DNA of 64,000 bases from Phycisphaerae bacterium (GCA_022072445.1 JAJVHV010000019.1:100897-164896), one strand, 5' to 3'. Counted from the stretch's first letter, positions 9,801 through 17,892 are shown. A program made the numbers and translations. Notes: generated by a model not told the origin, from the sequence alone.

Positions 9801-9936
9801 CGCCGCGGTCCGCGGGCCGCGCGATCCGCTGCGGATCGAGTCGCTCCAGCGGCTGGTCGATCTGTATGAGGGCTGGGGGCAGCCGGATGAGGCGGAGCGC
9901 TGGCGGGAGGCGCTGGCGCAGCACGGCGAGGAGTAG
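6859..9936 (+). CDS. Transmembrane Ser/Thr protein kinase with TPR array
   Basis: The 1025-residue product has a short N-terminal helical region followed by a Hanks-type kinase domain (about 85-370). The glycine loop GTGGMGVVY is at 94-102, the ATP-binding Lys at 118, HRDLKPGN at 215-222 with catalytic Asp217, and DFG at 235-237. The APE-like segment reads YASPEQ. One membrane helix follows (about 393-414, TAAVLLAMLGIAGGSAAAL). The remainder, from about 490, is a run of roughly ten 42-residue TPR units of the kinesin-light-chain type (A...Y..AL.....LLG..HP.VA.SLNNLA). All catalytic residues are intact. The TPR part lies on the opposite side of the membrane from the kinase and probably senses a protein partner. 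It is paired with the upstream ECF sigma gene and resembles the kinase at 26116 in domain logic but not in sensor. Confidence 0.93.
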   Translation: MDSERWLRVKDLFHAALSCEPQSRGAYLLSACGDDMALRREVESLLGSHERASSFIELTAAEEGNRGAAWEGRRASAALIGRRLGPYRLTDELGTGGMGVVYRAVRADEAYQQAVAVKIIREAGGVHAAGLSEALRRRFRVERQLLADLDHPSIVRLLDGGTTDDGVTYLVMECIAGTPIDRYCESRDLSLRARVELFCKVCDAVHYAHQHLVVHRDLKPGNILVTDEGVPKLLDFGIAKLVEPSAVSEEATTSPLLMTPAYASPEQFQSRAVTTASDVYALCVVLYELLCGRRPYSLEGLAIHEAARVICEETPVPPSAARAGEPGAPLRRTQLVGDLDAIVMKGLAKEPRRRYASAEQLADDLRRYLDGRPVLARPDTLLYRGAKFVRRHRLATAAVLLAMLGIAGGSAAALWQAQQARAARDAAEESRRLAEKKTETAERISTFLQDILGAATPGFARGRDTAVLSDLLEQTNRKIDTQLADQPEVAAAVHDVIGRTYQSLGKLDTAERHLRAALELRRQRLGDDHADTVTSVTHLTKLMFARGDLKGAEPLVRETLTRQKRLLGEEHVDVATTLNNLASLLYSDGQLDEAAALFRDALAMRARLLGRRHRHVAQSLNNLATVLKAQRAYDAAEPMLREALTLNRELLGNDHPETAQSCNNLAALWWEMGRFDDAEPLYRETLALRERLLGARHPDVAESLSNLGVMAHTRGRDAEAEPLLRRALEIRREALGASHALVAGTLGNLASVVQAQGRLDEAAELFEQALRVHREQFGDAHALVASDRHNLGVLAQLCGRLEDADAQLTAALEIRRALFGERHLDVAESLTALAALESERGEADEARQHYEAALEIERELGGGHPRIAVSLAGLGKVLMQGGEIAPAEARLREALTVREGAYPADHPEVAHSRALLGELLILSGRAAEGEPLLRAALDVLVQRTPTAWPTARTRSLLGACLAAQQRFDEAAPALLEADAALAAVRGPRDPLRIESLQRLVDLYEGWGQPDEAERWREALAQHGEE

Positions 9937-9943
9937 CGGCGGC

Positions 9944-10252
9944 GGCAGGTCGCAACGGCGCGGCCGGCTTCGGACTTTTCTGGTCGGGTGGGGCGAGTTT
10001 TCAGCCCGCCCACGCAGGCTAGGAGACACAGGCTAATAGTCTGTGCCACACAGGCTAGGAGACACAGGCTAATAGCCTGTGCCACACAGGCTAGGAGACA
10101 CAGGCTAATAGCCTGTGCCACACAGGCATAGGAGACACAGGCTAATAGAATGTGTTTCACAGGATAGGAGCCCACCCCTCGACTTTGGCCTTTCGAGTAG
10201 GGCGGGGCGGGTTTTCAACCCGCCTCGGCAGGTCGCAACGGCGCGACCTGCC
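9944..10252. repeat. Intergenic repeat cluster with flanking direct repeats and hairpins
   Basis: The 36-bp array at 10013-10173 sits between two copies of GGCAGGTCGCAACGGCGCG (9944-9962 and 10227-10245). Inside each copy lies a related segment with a G-rich, TTTTC, C-rich order (9991-10010 and 10201-10223). The second of these is a hairpin, GGCGGGTT-TTC-AACCCGCC. The right-hand copy also forms GGCAGGTCGC/GCGACCTGCC (10227-10252), just downstream of the stop of the minus-strand gene at 10288. The nested layout looks like successive insertions of small palindromic repeats. No gene is present. Confidence 0.7.
10013..10173. repeat. Array of about four 36-bp palindromic repeats
   Basis: Units at 10013-10048, 10049-10084, 10085-10120 and 10121-10157 (one base longer and diverged), then a partial unit to about 10173. 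Each complete unit contains the perfect palindrome CACAGGCTAATAGCCTGTG (19 bp), so it can fold as a REP-like hairpin. There are no variable spacers, so it is not a CRISPR array. Because 36 is a multiple of three, the array is open in some frames, which produces repetitive false ORFs. Confidence 0.85.
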
Positions 10253-10287
10253 CGACCTGTCTGCCCTATCGGTCGGCTCTACGTCGG

Positions 10288-11409
10288 CTATGTTCGGGCC
10301 CGGCCGACCACGCGGACAAGAACGTGGACCGGGCCGGAGACGCGGCCGCTTTCGGCGAAGTTGGCGAGCCGCTCGCGCATTCCGAGCGTCACCTCCAGAC
10401 CCTTCGCCAGAAGGAGCGTTCCGTCGTTCATACGCACGTCCTGCGCCAGCAGCATGTGGTTGGCGAGTTCCGAAATCGGCAGCAGGCGGGGCTCGTAGCG
10501 CTCCTCGACGTTCAGCACGCTTTCCAGCGCCGCCAGCAGCGCCGCGTCGTGCGGCTCGGGCGAGGCGCGCAGCTGGGCCACGACGTCCCGGTCGCTGAGT
10601 CCGCGGCTCCGCAGGCGGTCGACCTCGAGCGTCAGCCGCAGCACGCGCGACTCCACCGGGGCTTCGGCCGCGACGTCGGCCTGACGCGCCACGATTCTCG
10701 CGACCGGCTCCAACCGCGGAATGTGCGACAGCAGCCGCGCTCCCAGCTCCGGCGCCCGACCCAGCGCGCGACACTCGGACTCGCTCAGTGACTCACCGCC
10801 GTAAGCCCTTTCCAGAATCGCGGGCGGGACGGCGATGCAACCAATCTGCGAGAGCAATGCGGCCAGCTCGATCTGCCAGACGTTGGCGAGCTTGAGCTCC
10901 GCGGCCAGCGCGAGCACGAGCTTCGCGATGCGCGTCGCGCAGCCGAACGCGGTCGGACAGGCCAGCGACATCAGCTCGCAGAGCACCTTGACCGCCCCGC
11001 GCAGCGTCTGCTCCAGCAACACACGCTCCGACTCGATCAGCTCGAATTGCCGCAGGCCGTCGTCGAGGGCGGCGACAAGCCGCTCGGGCGGGCAAGGCTT
11101 GGTCAGGAACCGGAACACGTTGCCGTTGTTGACCGCTTCCATCGCGACCGAGAGCTCGGCGCAGCCGGTCAACATCATGCGGACCGTATTCGGCGAGGCG
11201 GTGCGGACGTGCGATAGAAACGTGACGCCGTCCATGCCCGGCATGTGCATGTCCGTCAGCACGACCGCGTACGAGCGGCCCTGGCGGATCCACTCCAGCG
11301 CTTCGTCGTAGCGGGTGGTGGCGTCGAGATCGAAGCGGCGTCGCAGGTGCCGGCCAATGCCTTCAAGCACCTTCGATTCGTCGTCGACGCACAGGATTCG
11401 CCGCGTCAC
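10288..11409 (-). CDS. Response regulator with degenerate HD-GYP-like output domain
   Basis: The 373-residue product has an N-terminal receiver domain (VDDE near residue 9, phospho-acceptor Asp53 in LTDMHMPGMDG, Lys in FLTKPC). An all-alpha domain follows that aligns by pattern with HD-GYP: AALLSQIGCIAVPPAIL takes the place of the usual HD-I-G-K-x-G-x-P-D-x-I-L, and the GYP loop is absent. The metal-binding His-Asp and the Lys are lost, so cyclic-di-GMP hydrolysis is not expected. It starts with GTG overlapping the stop of the upstream REC-HDOD gene (GTGA), so it is translationally coupled. It is the last gene of a five-gene minus-strand signalling operon. Likely a protein-interaction or sensing output; inference only. 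Confidence 0.82.
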   Translation of the reverse strand: MTRRILCVDDESKVLEGIGRHLRRRFDLDATTRYDEALEWIRQGRSYAVVLTDMHMPGMDGVTFLSHVRTASPNTVRMMLTGCAELSVAMEAVNNGNVFRFLTKPCPPERLVAALDDGLRQFELIESERVLLEQTLRGAVKVLCELMSLACPTAFGCATRIAKLVLALAAELKLANVWQIELAALLSQIGCIAVPPAILERAYGGESLSESECRALGRAPELGARLLSHIPRLEPVARIVARQADVAAEAPVESRVLRLTLEVDRLRSRGLSDRDVVAQLRASPEPHDAALLAALESVLNVEERYEPRLLPISELANHMLLAQDVRMNDGTLLLAKGLEVTLGMRERLANFAESGRVSGPVHVLVRVVGRART

Positions 11410-12596
11410 GCCCGCGCCTCCTGCTGCGCCTGCTGATCGGCGAGCGCCGCCCAGGCCGCGACGCGCTGCACCTTGCCGATCCGCTCCAGGTGAGCCTGGT
11501 CGAGCGCGGCCTCGGCCGGGCGGTCGCCGCGGCGATCAAGCGCGTCGGCCACGTACACCGCCGTGAGCGGGCCGAACGCCGGGTCCGGCAGCCGCTCCGG
11601 CTGATGATGCAAAGCGACGGCCTCGACGATCGAGTCGGAGAAACCCCACAACCCATAGAGATAAGCCGCGACTTCGGCGTGCGTCACGCCGAAAACGCGC
11701 TGCTCGGCGCTGGCCGCGGATTCCGATGCCTCGCGCGCGCTCACGCTGGCGTAGAGCTGGGGGTGCGATTGGGCCAGGACCAGCTTGCCGGCGTCGTGCA
11801 GCAGCCCGGCCAGGAAGGCGTGATCGGCCAACAATCGATCCGCTTGCTCGGTCTTGCAGATCGCGCGGGCCAGCGTCGCGACGCGCAGGCTGTGCGCCGC
11901 GATCGCCTCGATGTTCGCTTCGCACAGGCCCGAAAAGTGCTGAAAGAGCTGAAGCGAGAGCACCAGCGACGAGATTGTCTCGGTGCCCAGGAGCTTGGCC
12001 GCGTCGACCGGGCTGGCCACGTGGCGCCGAAGACCGAAAAAGGCCGAATTCACGACGTGCAGGACCTTGGTCGTCATGGCGAGGTCCTGCACGATGATCG
12101 CGCCGATGTGATTGATGGACGGCTCCGCGGCGCGCAGCTCGTCCTGAATCCGCAGGTAGGGCTCGGGCAGGCACGGCAGCGCCTCCAGACTGGCGATGAC
12201 CTGTTCGAGAGCGTCGCTATGCAGCAGGGCCCGCAGGCCGACGGCGCGCTGTACCGTCTGGCGGAGCACGTCGGGCTCGCACGGCTTGGCGAGAAACTGG
12301 TGCGCCGGCCCGACCGAGCGCAGGATCATGCCGCGGTCGCAGTCGCCCGAGAGCATGACACGTGCGATGCGCGGGTGTCGCTCTCGGACGGCGCTGAGCA
12401 GCGCGGCGCCGTCCATGCCTGGCATGCGCAGGTCGGAGACGACCATGTCAAACGGGGCGCGCTCCAGCTCGGCCAGCGCCGCCGCCCCGCTCTCGACGAA
12501 CGTCAGCTCCCACGCGTGCCGCTGCTCGCGGAGCATGCGTCGCAGCCCGTCGAGCACGCGCGGTTCGTCGTCGACGAAGAGGATTCTCACGGACAT
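11406..12596 (-). CDS. Response regulator with HDOD output domain
   Basis: The 396-residue product has a receiver domain (DDE at 9-11, Asp55 in VSDLRMPGMDG, Lys in FLAKPCEPD). From about residue 140 it has an HDOD domain, with LPCLPEPYLRI at the start, KVLHVVNSAFFGL, and a retained HD-like LAGLLHDAGKLVLAQ plus LHHQPE. HDOD domains resemble HD phosphohydrolases but usually lack activity and act in signal transduction. The ATG at 12596 lies inside the 3' end of the upstream HD-GYP gene (10-base overlap), and its TGA overlaps the GTG of the next gene. Role within the operon: probable co-output of the histidine kinase at 13726-15300. Confidence 0.88.
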   Translation of the reverse strand: MSVRILFVDDEPRVLDGLRRMLREQRHAWELTFVESGAAALAELERAPFDMVVSDLRMPGMDGAALLSAVRERHPRIARVMLSGDCDRGMILRSVGPAHQFLAKPCEPDVLRQTVQRAVGLRALLHSDALEQVIASLEALPCLPEPYLRIQDELRAAEPSINHIGAIIVQDLAMTTKVLHVVNSAFFGLRRHVASPVDAAKLLGTETISSLVLSLQLFQHFSGLCEANIEAIAAHSLRVATLARAICKTEQADRLLADHAFLAGLLHDAGKLVLAQSHPQLYASVSAREASESAASAEQRVFGVTHAEVAAYLYGLWGFSDSIVEAVALHHQPERLPDPAFGPLTAVYVADALDRRGDRPAEAALDQAHLERIGKVQRVAAWAALADQQAQQEARA

Positions 12597-13729
12597 GGGG
12601 CATCCTCGCCGCCGGGCCCGCCACCCGGGTCAGTCCAACGGACCTGCACCGCGCGCAGCGTCGGAAGCGCAGCCTGAAACGCTGCGACGACCGCGGGGTC
12701 GAACTGCCGTCCGCCGGCCTGGACGATCATTCCGGCGGCCGTCGTCAGGTCGCAGGCGGGCTTGTAGGGCCGCACCGAGCAGAGCGCGTCGAAGACGTCG
12801 GCGACGGCGACGATGCGGGCTTCGAGCGGAATCTGCTCGCCGGCGATGCGGTCCGGATAGCCGTGGCCGTCCCAGTGTTCGTGATGGCTGCGGGCGACAC
12901 GGGCCGCCATCTCGAGGACCGGGTTTTCGACGCCGTCGATGGCGGCGCCCAGCGTTTCGTGCGTGGCGTCGAGCAGGCGCGAGCGATCGCGCAGGATCGC
13001 CGCTCCGATCAGGCAGTGCCGCTGCATGTCGGCCCGCTCCTGCTCGCTGAGCGGCCCGCGCTTCCTCAGGATGGCGTCGGGAACGCCCAGCTTGCCGATG
13101 TCGTGCAGCGGCGCCGCCAGCAACAGGTCGCGGGCGACGTCGGGCGGCACTCCCAGCGCGACCGCCAGGTGGTGGCTGAACCATCCCACGCGCATGACGT
13201 GGTAGCCGGTCTGCTCGTCGCGCAGCTCGCCGGCCTTCGCCAGCCGCCAGACGATCTCGCGCTTCGATTCCTCCAGCTCGGCAGTCCGCTCGCGGACGCG
13301 CTCTTCCAGGCGCGTGTTGCTTTCGCGCAGCGCGTCCTGATACGACTTGAGCCGCAGCGCGCCGCGCAGCCGCGCCAGCAGGTCCTCGCGCTCCACGGGC
13401 TTGTTGAGCAGATCGGTCGCGTCGGAGTCCAGCGCCCGCCGCTTCAGGTCCGTCTCCTGCCGGCCGGTCAGGAAGATGACGGGCAGGCGCTCCCCCGCCG
13501 CGGTGGCGCGGATCGCCGAGAGCAGCTCGAAGCCGTTCATGCCGGGCATGTCGACGTCGCTGACCAGCACGTCGATCTCATCGCGCGAGGCCTGCGCGAG
13601 CACGGCGGCCGGGTCGCTGGAGAAGTCGAACGCGCACCACCCGCTCTCACGCCTCAGCAGGCGGCGCAGGCCGTCGAGCACGCTGGGCTCATCGTCAAGA
13701 AACTGCACGCGCGGCAGCCGCTCGCTCAT
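12587..13729 (-). CDS. Response regulator with intact HD-GYP phosphodiesterase domain
   Basis: The product is 380 residues when started at the ATG at 13729, which overlaps the kinase stop as ATGA; a longer upstream start would intrude further into the kinase gene. The receiver has DDE at 12-14, Asp58 in VSDVDMPGMNG and Lys110. A coiled-coil linker (about 128-165) leads to an HD-GYP domain with HDIGKLGVPDAIL (209-221) and HHEHWDGHGYPD (282-293). All metal ligands and the GYP signature are present, so it is expected to hydrolyse cyclic di-GMP to pGpG or GMP on phosphorylation. The cognate kinase is most likely the gene immediately upstream. Confidence 0.92.
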   Translation of the reverse strand: MSERLPRVQFLDDEPSVLDGLRRLLRRESGWCAFDFSSDPAAVLAQASRDEIDVLVSDVDMPGMNGFELLSAIRATAAGERLPVIFLTGRQETDLKRRALDSDATDLLNKPVEREDLLARLRGALRLKSYQDALRESNTRLEERVRERTAELEESKREIVWRLAKAGELRDEQTGYHVMRVGWFSHHLAVALGVPPDVARDLLLAAPLHDIGKLGVPDAILRKRGPLSEQERADMQRHCLIGAAILRDRSRLLDATHETLGAAIDGVENPVLEMAARVARSHHEHWDGHGYPDRIAGEQIPLEARIVAVADVFDALCSVRPYKPACDLTTAAGMIVQAGGRQFDPAVVAAFQAALPTLRAVQVRWTDPGGGPGGEDAPCP

Positions 13730-15300
13730 GAGGCGGCCTCCTGCGGCTCCGGCTGCTTGCACGGCAGGCGCAGGATGAACGTCGTGCCCTGGCCGACCTG
13801 CGTCTCAAACGTGAGGCTTCCGCGGTGCTTCTCGACGATGACCGCCCGCGCCACGGCCAGCCCCTGCCCCGTCCCGCGCCCCACGCCCTTGGTGGTGAAG
13901 AAGTGCTCGAAGATGCGTTCGCGATGCTGCGGCGGAATCCCGCAGCCCGTGTCGGCCACGCGGATTTCCGCGTGCTCAGACGCGGCGCGGGTCGAGATCG
14001 TGATCGTGCCCTTCCGGCCCGACTCCCGCCCGACGGCGTCCTCGATGGCGTGCGCGGCGTTCACGACCAGGTTCAGAATCACCTGGTTAAACTCCCCCAG
14101 CGAAACCTGCACGGGCGGCAGTGCCGGATCGAGGTCGAGCACCAGATCGGCCACGTACTTCCACTCGTTCCGCGCCACGGTCACCGTGCTTTCGATAGCG
14201 CGGTTCAGATCGGCGGAGTTCAGCTCGTCGCGGGCCGGGTGCGAATAGTCCTTCATCGCGCGGACGATCCGCGTCACGTGCGCCAGCCCCTCCAGCGACT
14301 GCTCGATCGCCTTGGGAATCTCCCGCCGCGCGAATTCGTAGTCCAGCACTTGAAGCGCGGCACGCAGCTCCGCGGCGCGCGGCGACGGCTCCGCCTGGGC
14401 CGGGGTCCCCTTCAGCTCGTCGGCCACGCGATCGACGATCTCAAGCAGTGACAGGCACGTCTCCTTCAGGAAACGCACGTTGTCGTTGATGAACTGCGTC
14501 GGCGTGTTGATTTCGTGGGCGATGCCGGCGGCCAGGCGTCCGATCGATTCGAGTTTCTGCGCCTGCGTCAATTGCGTCAGCAGCGCTTCGCGTTCGGCCA
14601 TGCCGGCTTTCAGGGCCGCCGTGCGCTCGGTCACGGTGTCCTCAACGCGCAGCTTCTCAGCCTCGAGCGTGGCCTGCTTGTGCGCCAGCTCGCGCATGTC
14701 GCGCACGCCGACGACGCAACTGTAAATCAGAAACGTGTCCTCGAACGCCACCCATGCCGTGTGTTCCAGGACCCGCGCCAAACCGGCGCCAGCCTGACCG
14801 AAGACCGACTCCGGCCACCAGGCTCCACGCAGCGCGTGGTCGAACGCTACGACCAGCGTCGCGGGAATGAGCACGCGCCAATCACGATAGAATCCCAGAA
14901 ACGCCAGCGAACCAAAGACGTGGAAATGCGTCTCGATCCGGCCCCCCGAAAGATGAATGAACAGGGCGGAGAAGAGCATCTGACTGATCGCAATTACGTG
15001 CCGGGTCAGCACGCCGCCCGGCGCTTCCAGAACGAGAATCAGCGGCACGACTGTCAGCACGCCGCCAAGCCACGTCGCCAAATGGACGTGCAAGTGCACC
15101 GCGCGGGTCGCGCCCGACCACGCATACGGCGACAAGGCCAGTGCCACGCCGACGCCGCACAGCCATTGCAGCAGCAGCAGCCCGGCGAAGAGCCGGTCGG
15201 CGCGGGCGCGCAGCTCTCCCAAACGTTCGCGCAGCAGACACGCCTGGCGCCGTGCGATCGATTCGTCCAGGTTTGCGGCGGCGGCATGCATCGGCTTCAC
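13726..15300 (-). CDS. Membrane sensor histidine kinase
   Basis: The 524-residue product starts with a GTG overlapping the stop of the upstream thioredoxin-like gene (GTGA). An ATG three codons later is an alternative. Residues 38-200 form about six membrane helices and include GGRIETHFHVFGSLAFLGFYRDWRVL-like sequence (about 119-144), a His-rich conserved sensor segment that could bind metal or a small ligand. A coiled coil (205-250) joins the H-box GIAHEINTP with phospho-acceptor His262. The catalytic domain shows the N-box NLVVNAAHAI, DTGCGIP and GTGQGLAVAR. It is the only kinase of the operon and precedes three receivers, so branched output is likely. Confidence 0.92.
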   Translation of the reverse strand: MKPMHAAAANLDESIARRQACLLRERLGELRARADRLFAGLLLLQWLCGVGVALALSPYAWSGATRAVHLHVHLATWLGGVLTVVPLILVLEAPGGVLTRHVIAISQMLFSALFIHLSGGRIETHFHVFGSLAFLGFYRDWRVLIPATLVVAFDHALRGAWWPESVFGQAGAGLARVLEHTAWVAFEDTFLIYSCVVGVRDMRELAHKQATLEAEKLRVEDTVTERTAALKAGMAEREALLTQLTQAQKLESIGRLAAGIAHEINTPTQFINDNVRFLKETCLSLLEIVDRVADELKGTPAQAEPSPRAAELRAALQVLDYEFARREIPKAIEQSLEGLAHVTRIVRAMKDYSHPARDELNSADLNRAIESTVTVARNEWKYVADLVLDLDPALPPVQVSLGEFNQVILNLVVNAAHAIEDAVGRESGRKGTITISTRAASEHAEIRVADTGCGIPPQHRERIFEHFFTTKGVGRGTGQGLAVARAVIVEKHRGSLTFETQVGQGTTFILRLPCKQPEPQEAAS

Positions 15301-15983
15301 TCCCCGCCCGTCAAGGAGCAGCCGAAAACCGGCCTGGGAATCGTCACCCGCTCGCCGGCGATGGCCCGACGCAGCACTTCGGCTCCGACGCCCTGCCCGC
15401 TCATCCCGCGCGCTTCAGTCATGCCGCCCCAGTAGAGCACATGCCCGGCGGGTGAGTAGAGCGCGACCAGGCCGGAAGTCTTCGCGCCGAAGGCCCGCGT
15501 CACGGCGGCGTCCGAGTCGTGCATCACCGTACACGAAGGAAGCGCCGCGGCCGCCGCCAGCAACGCGGCGGCGCGCCAGTCGGGATCGCGGCGCGACGGA
15601 TCACATGCGATGACGAAGGTCTGGACGGTGTCGCCGCACGTGCGGAGGACACGATCGAGCGTTTCAATCGTCGCGCGGGTGCAGGGGCAGCGCGGGTGCA
15701 CGAACACCAGAAGCGTGAGGTGCGTGGCGCTGCGTTGTAGCGAAACGTCGTTGGGCCACGCGCACGGCGCTGCGCCGGGGCCGGGGGTTCGCTCATAGCG
15801 CGCCGCCATGACGCGCGCCGCTACGATCGCCGCAAGCCACACAACGACGAGCGCGATGAACCCGAGCGTGCGGCTGTTTCTGAAAGCGTTTACAGGGTGG
15901 GGATTTCTGTGTTTCTGTTGTGTGTCGTCTTCAGCTCGCCCGTGAACCGCGCACGGAACGGTCATTGGCAACTTCACATCCAT
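15297..15983 (-). CDS. Membrane-anchored thioredoxin-fold protein with CPC motif (RedB-like)
   Basis: The product has 228 residues from the ATG at 15983, which follows a GGGGG purine run; the open frame extends to 16265 but the extra 94 residues look non-coding. A single membrane helix lies at about 39-60 (GFIALVVVWLAAIVAARVM). The outer domain has the thioredoxin pattern: strand LLVFVHPRCPCTRATIETLDRVL with C99-P-C101, then a strand FVIACDP, and the late strand VALYSPAGHVLYWGGMT. A Cys-x-Cys pair replaces the usual CxxC. Similar kinase-linked proteins are annotated RedB. It is the first gene of the operon, so a redox or thiol cue feeding the kinase is a reasonable inference. Confidence 0.75.
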   Translation of the reverse strand: MDVKLPMTVPCAVHGRAEDDTQQKHRNPHPVNAFRNSRTLGFIALVVVWLAAIVAARVMAARYERTPGPGAAPCAWPNDVSLQRSATHLTLLVFVHPRCPCTRATIETLDRVLRTCGDTVQTFVIACDPSRRDPDWRAAALLAAAAALPSCTVMHDSDAAVTRAFGAKTSGLVALYSPAGHVLYWGGMTEARGMSGQGVGAEVLRRAIAGERVTIPRPVFGCSLTGGE

Positions 15984-16257
15984 CGATGATCCCCCGCGCA
16001 CCGCGCTGGCGCATCCGTCAGTCGCGGCGAGGCCATGCTCGCAGACAATCGGCCCGTGCGCGCCCGCCGCTCGCAACACTGGGAAACATCGGCGCCGCGT
16101 TGTCCGCATTACATACGTAAGTTCACGTAAGAGATCAATTCGCACTCCACGCTGTTCGAATGAGAGGTGAATGCCGCATATCGACAACGCGGTAATTTGT
16201 CGATCTAAGATGAGATACGTACGCGGGCGCTGATCACCGACAACCTCGGGCGAGTGC
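15984..16257. promoter_or_regulatory. Divergent promoter region between two sensor kinase operons
   Basis: This 274-bp gap holds the 5' ends of the minus-strand RedB-kinase operon and the plus-strand FixL/FixJ-like pair. It is locally AT-richer than the coding DNA. ACGTAAG occurs twice with exact 10-bp spacing (from 16115 and 16125), one helical turn apart, and a further TACGTA lies at about 16213-16218. These are candidate regulator sites; no clear -35/-10 pair could be assigned. Confidence 0.4.
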
Positions 16258-17892
16258 ATGTCCACAGGGCGCGATCAACGGCAAACCGAACCGGGCTCCG
16301 TTGAGCGTACACCTGCATTCCCCAGTGATGCGTTCGATCATCTCGTCAGCCAGATCGACGACGTCTTCTGGCTTTACGACTGCCAGCGCGAGCGCGTCGA
16401 TTACGTCAGCCCGGCGTACGACCGCGTCTGGGGGCGAAGCGCCGCGCGCCTGCTGGCTGATCCACTGGACGGCCTCAACAACGCCGTCGTCGCCGAGCAC
16501 CGGGAGGAGGTGCGGCGGGCGTTCCTGGCTGGCCTTGAAAGCGGCCGATTCGAGGCGAAGTATCGCATCCGCCTGCCCGACGGCAGCGAGCGCTGGATTC
16601 ATGATCGCGGTTTTCCGATCCGCGATCCGCAGGGGCGCGTGGTGCACTTCGCGGGCGTGGCGCGCGACTTCACGGAGCGCAAGCTGACGCAGGATCGGCT
16701 GCGCGAGTCGGAGGCCTTTCTGCGAGCCACGCTCGACGCGCTGCCGGCGCACATCGCCATCGTCGACCCGCAGGGAGTCATCCTCGCGGTCAACCGGTCC
16801 TGGCGCCAGTTTGCCGAGTGCAACGGCTTGGCCGCGCCGGACCACGCCGTCGGGCTGAATTATCTGAAGGTCTGCGACGACGCCGTCGGGCCCGACGCGG
16901 CGGTGGCCCGCGAGGTGGCGCGCGGCATGCGCGGCGTGCTGGATGGCAGCCAGAGTGAGTTGATGGTGAGCTACCCCTGCGACAGCCCCGACGAGCGGCG
17001 CTGGTTTGAGCTGCGCGTGGCGCGCTTTGAAACCAATCGCTGCCCGCTGCTGGTCGCGATTCACCTGGACGTGACGGCCCGGCGGCGGGCCGAGGAGCAG
17101 GCCGTGCGTCAGCAGGCCGAGCTGGCGCACGTCGCACGCGTCGCCACCATCGGAGAAATGGCCGCGGGCATCGCCCACGAGCTGAATCAGCCGCTGTCCG
17201 CCATCGCCAACTACGCCGAAGGCTGCCTGGACCGTGTCGGCGACGACCGCCGGCCGCGGAGCGACCTCGTCGACGCGCTGGTTCACATTCGCAACCTGGC
17301 GCAATCGTCGGGCGCGATCATCCGCCGCCTGCGCTCCGCGGCTCGCAAGTCGGAGCCGCGGCGTTCGTCGATCTGCCTGAACGCGGCCGTGCGCGAGACG
17401 GTCGAGTTGGTCCGCTACGAGCTGGAGACCGACGGCGTCGTGCTGGAAATGCAACTCGCCGATCATCTGCCCGTCGTACAGGGCGACGCCGTCCAGATTC
17501 AGCAGGTGCTGCTGAACCTGCTGCTCAACGCGCAGTCGGCCGTCAGGCACCGCGAGCAGCCGCGCCTCACGATCGCCACCCGCTCGGGAAAGAACGACGT
17601 GCGCGTCTCGGTCGTCGATAATGGCCCGGGGTTCGGGGCCGTCGCACCCGACCGCATGTTCGAGTCCTTCTACAGCAGCAAACCCGACGGCCTGGGCCTC
17701 GGGCTGGCCATCAGCCGCTCGATTGTCGAGGCCCACGGCGGGTCCATCTGGGCGGAGCGCGTCGACGGCTGCTCCTTCTTCCACTTCACGGTCCCCTATT
17801 CGCGACCCGACATCGCATCGGGTCCGCCGCCCGGAGTATCTGAAACGGGCCGCAGACTCGGGCCGGCGCAACACAAGGAGGCGACGGCGTGA
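16258..17892 (+). CDS. PAS-PAS sensor histidine kinase, FixL-like
   Basis: The 544-residue cytoplasmic protein contains two PAS domains. The first is at about 25-140 (VFWLYDCQRERVDYVSPAY, ending with FAGVARDFTERK) and the second at about 150-275 (ALPAHIAIVDPQGVILAVN). A histidine kinase core follows with H-box GIAHELNQPLSAIANY and His307. The ATP-binding domain has NLLLNAQSAV, DNGPGFG and GLGLGLAISRSIVEAHGG. The HELNQPL H-box is typical of FixL/DctB-type kinases. No membrane helix and no obvious haem-binding His was identified in the PAS domains, so the ligand is unknown. The stop overlaps the GTG of the regulator gene (GTGA), making a coupled two-component pair. Confidence 0.92.
   Translation: MSTGRDQRQTEPGSVERTPAFPSDAFDHLVSQIDDVFWLYDCQRERVDYVSPAYDRVWGRSAARLLADPLDGLNNAVVAEHREEVRRAFLAGLESGRFEAKYRIRLPDGSERWIHDRGFPIRDPQGRVVHFAGVARDFTERKLTQDRLRESEAFLRATLDALPAHIAIVDPQGVILAVNRSWRQFAECNGLAAPDHAVGLNYLKVCDDAVGPDAAVAREVARGMRGVLDGSQSELMVSYPCDSPDERRWFELRVARFETNRCPLLVAIHLDVTARRRAEEQAVRQQAELAHVARVATIGEMAAGIAHELNQPLSAIANYAEGCLDRVGDDRRPRSDLVDALVHIRNLAQSSGAIIRRLRSAARKSEPRRSSICLNAAVRETVELVRYELETDGVVLEMQLADHLPVVQGDAVQIQQVLLNLLLNAQSAVRHREQPRLTIATRSGKNDVRVSVVDNGPGFGAVAPDRMFESFYSSKPDGLGLGLAISRSIVEAHGGSIWAERVDGCSFFHFTVPYSRPDIASGPPPGVSETGRRLGPAQHKEATA

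Noticed and set aside
10013..10173. CRISPR or ORF encoding a repetitive CVAQ peptide
   Set aside because: No spacers, and the open frame is only a consequence of a 36-bp period; the palindromes explain the sequence better.
16234..17874. Minus-strand frame of 546 codons opposite the PAS kinase
   Set aside because: The plus strand encodes a complete two-PAS histidine kinase; the reverse frame is a shadow.
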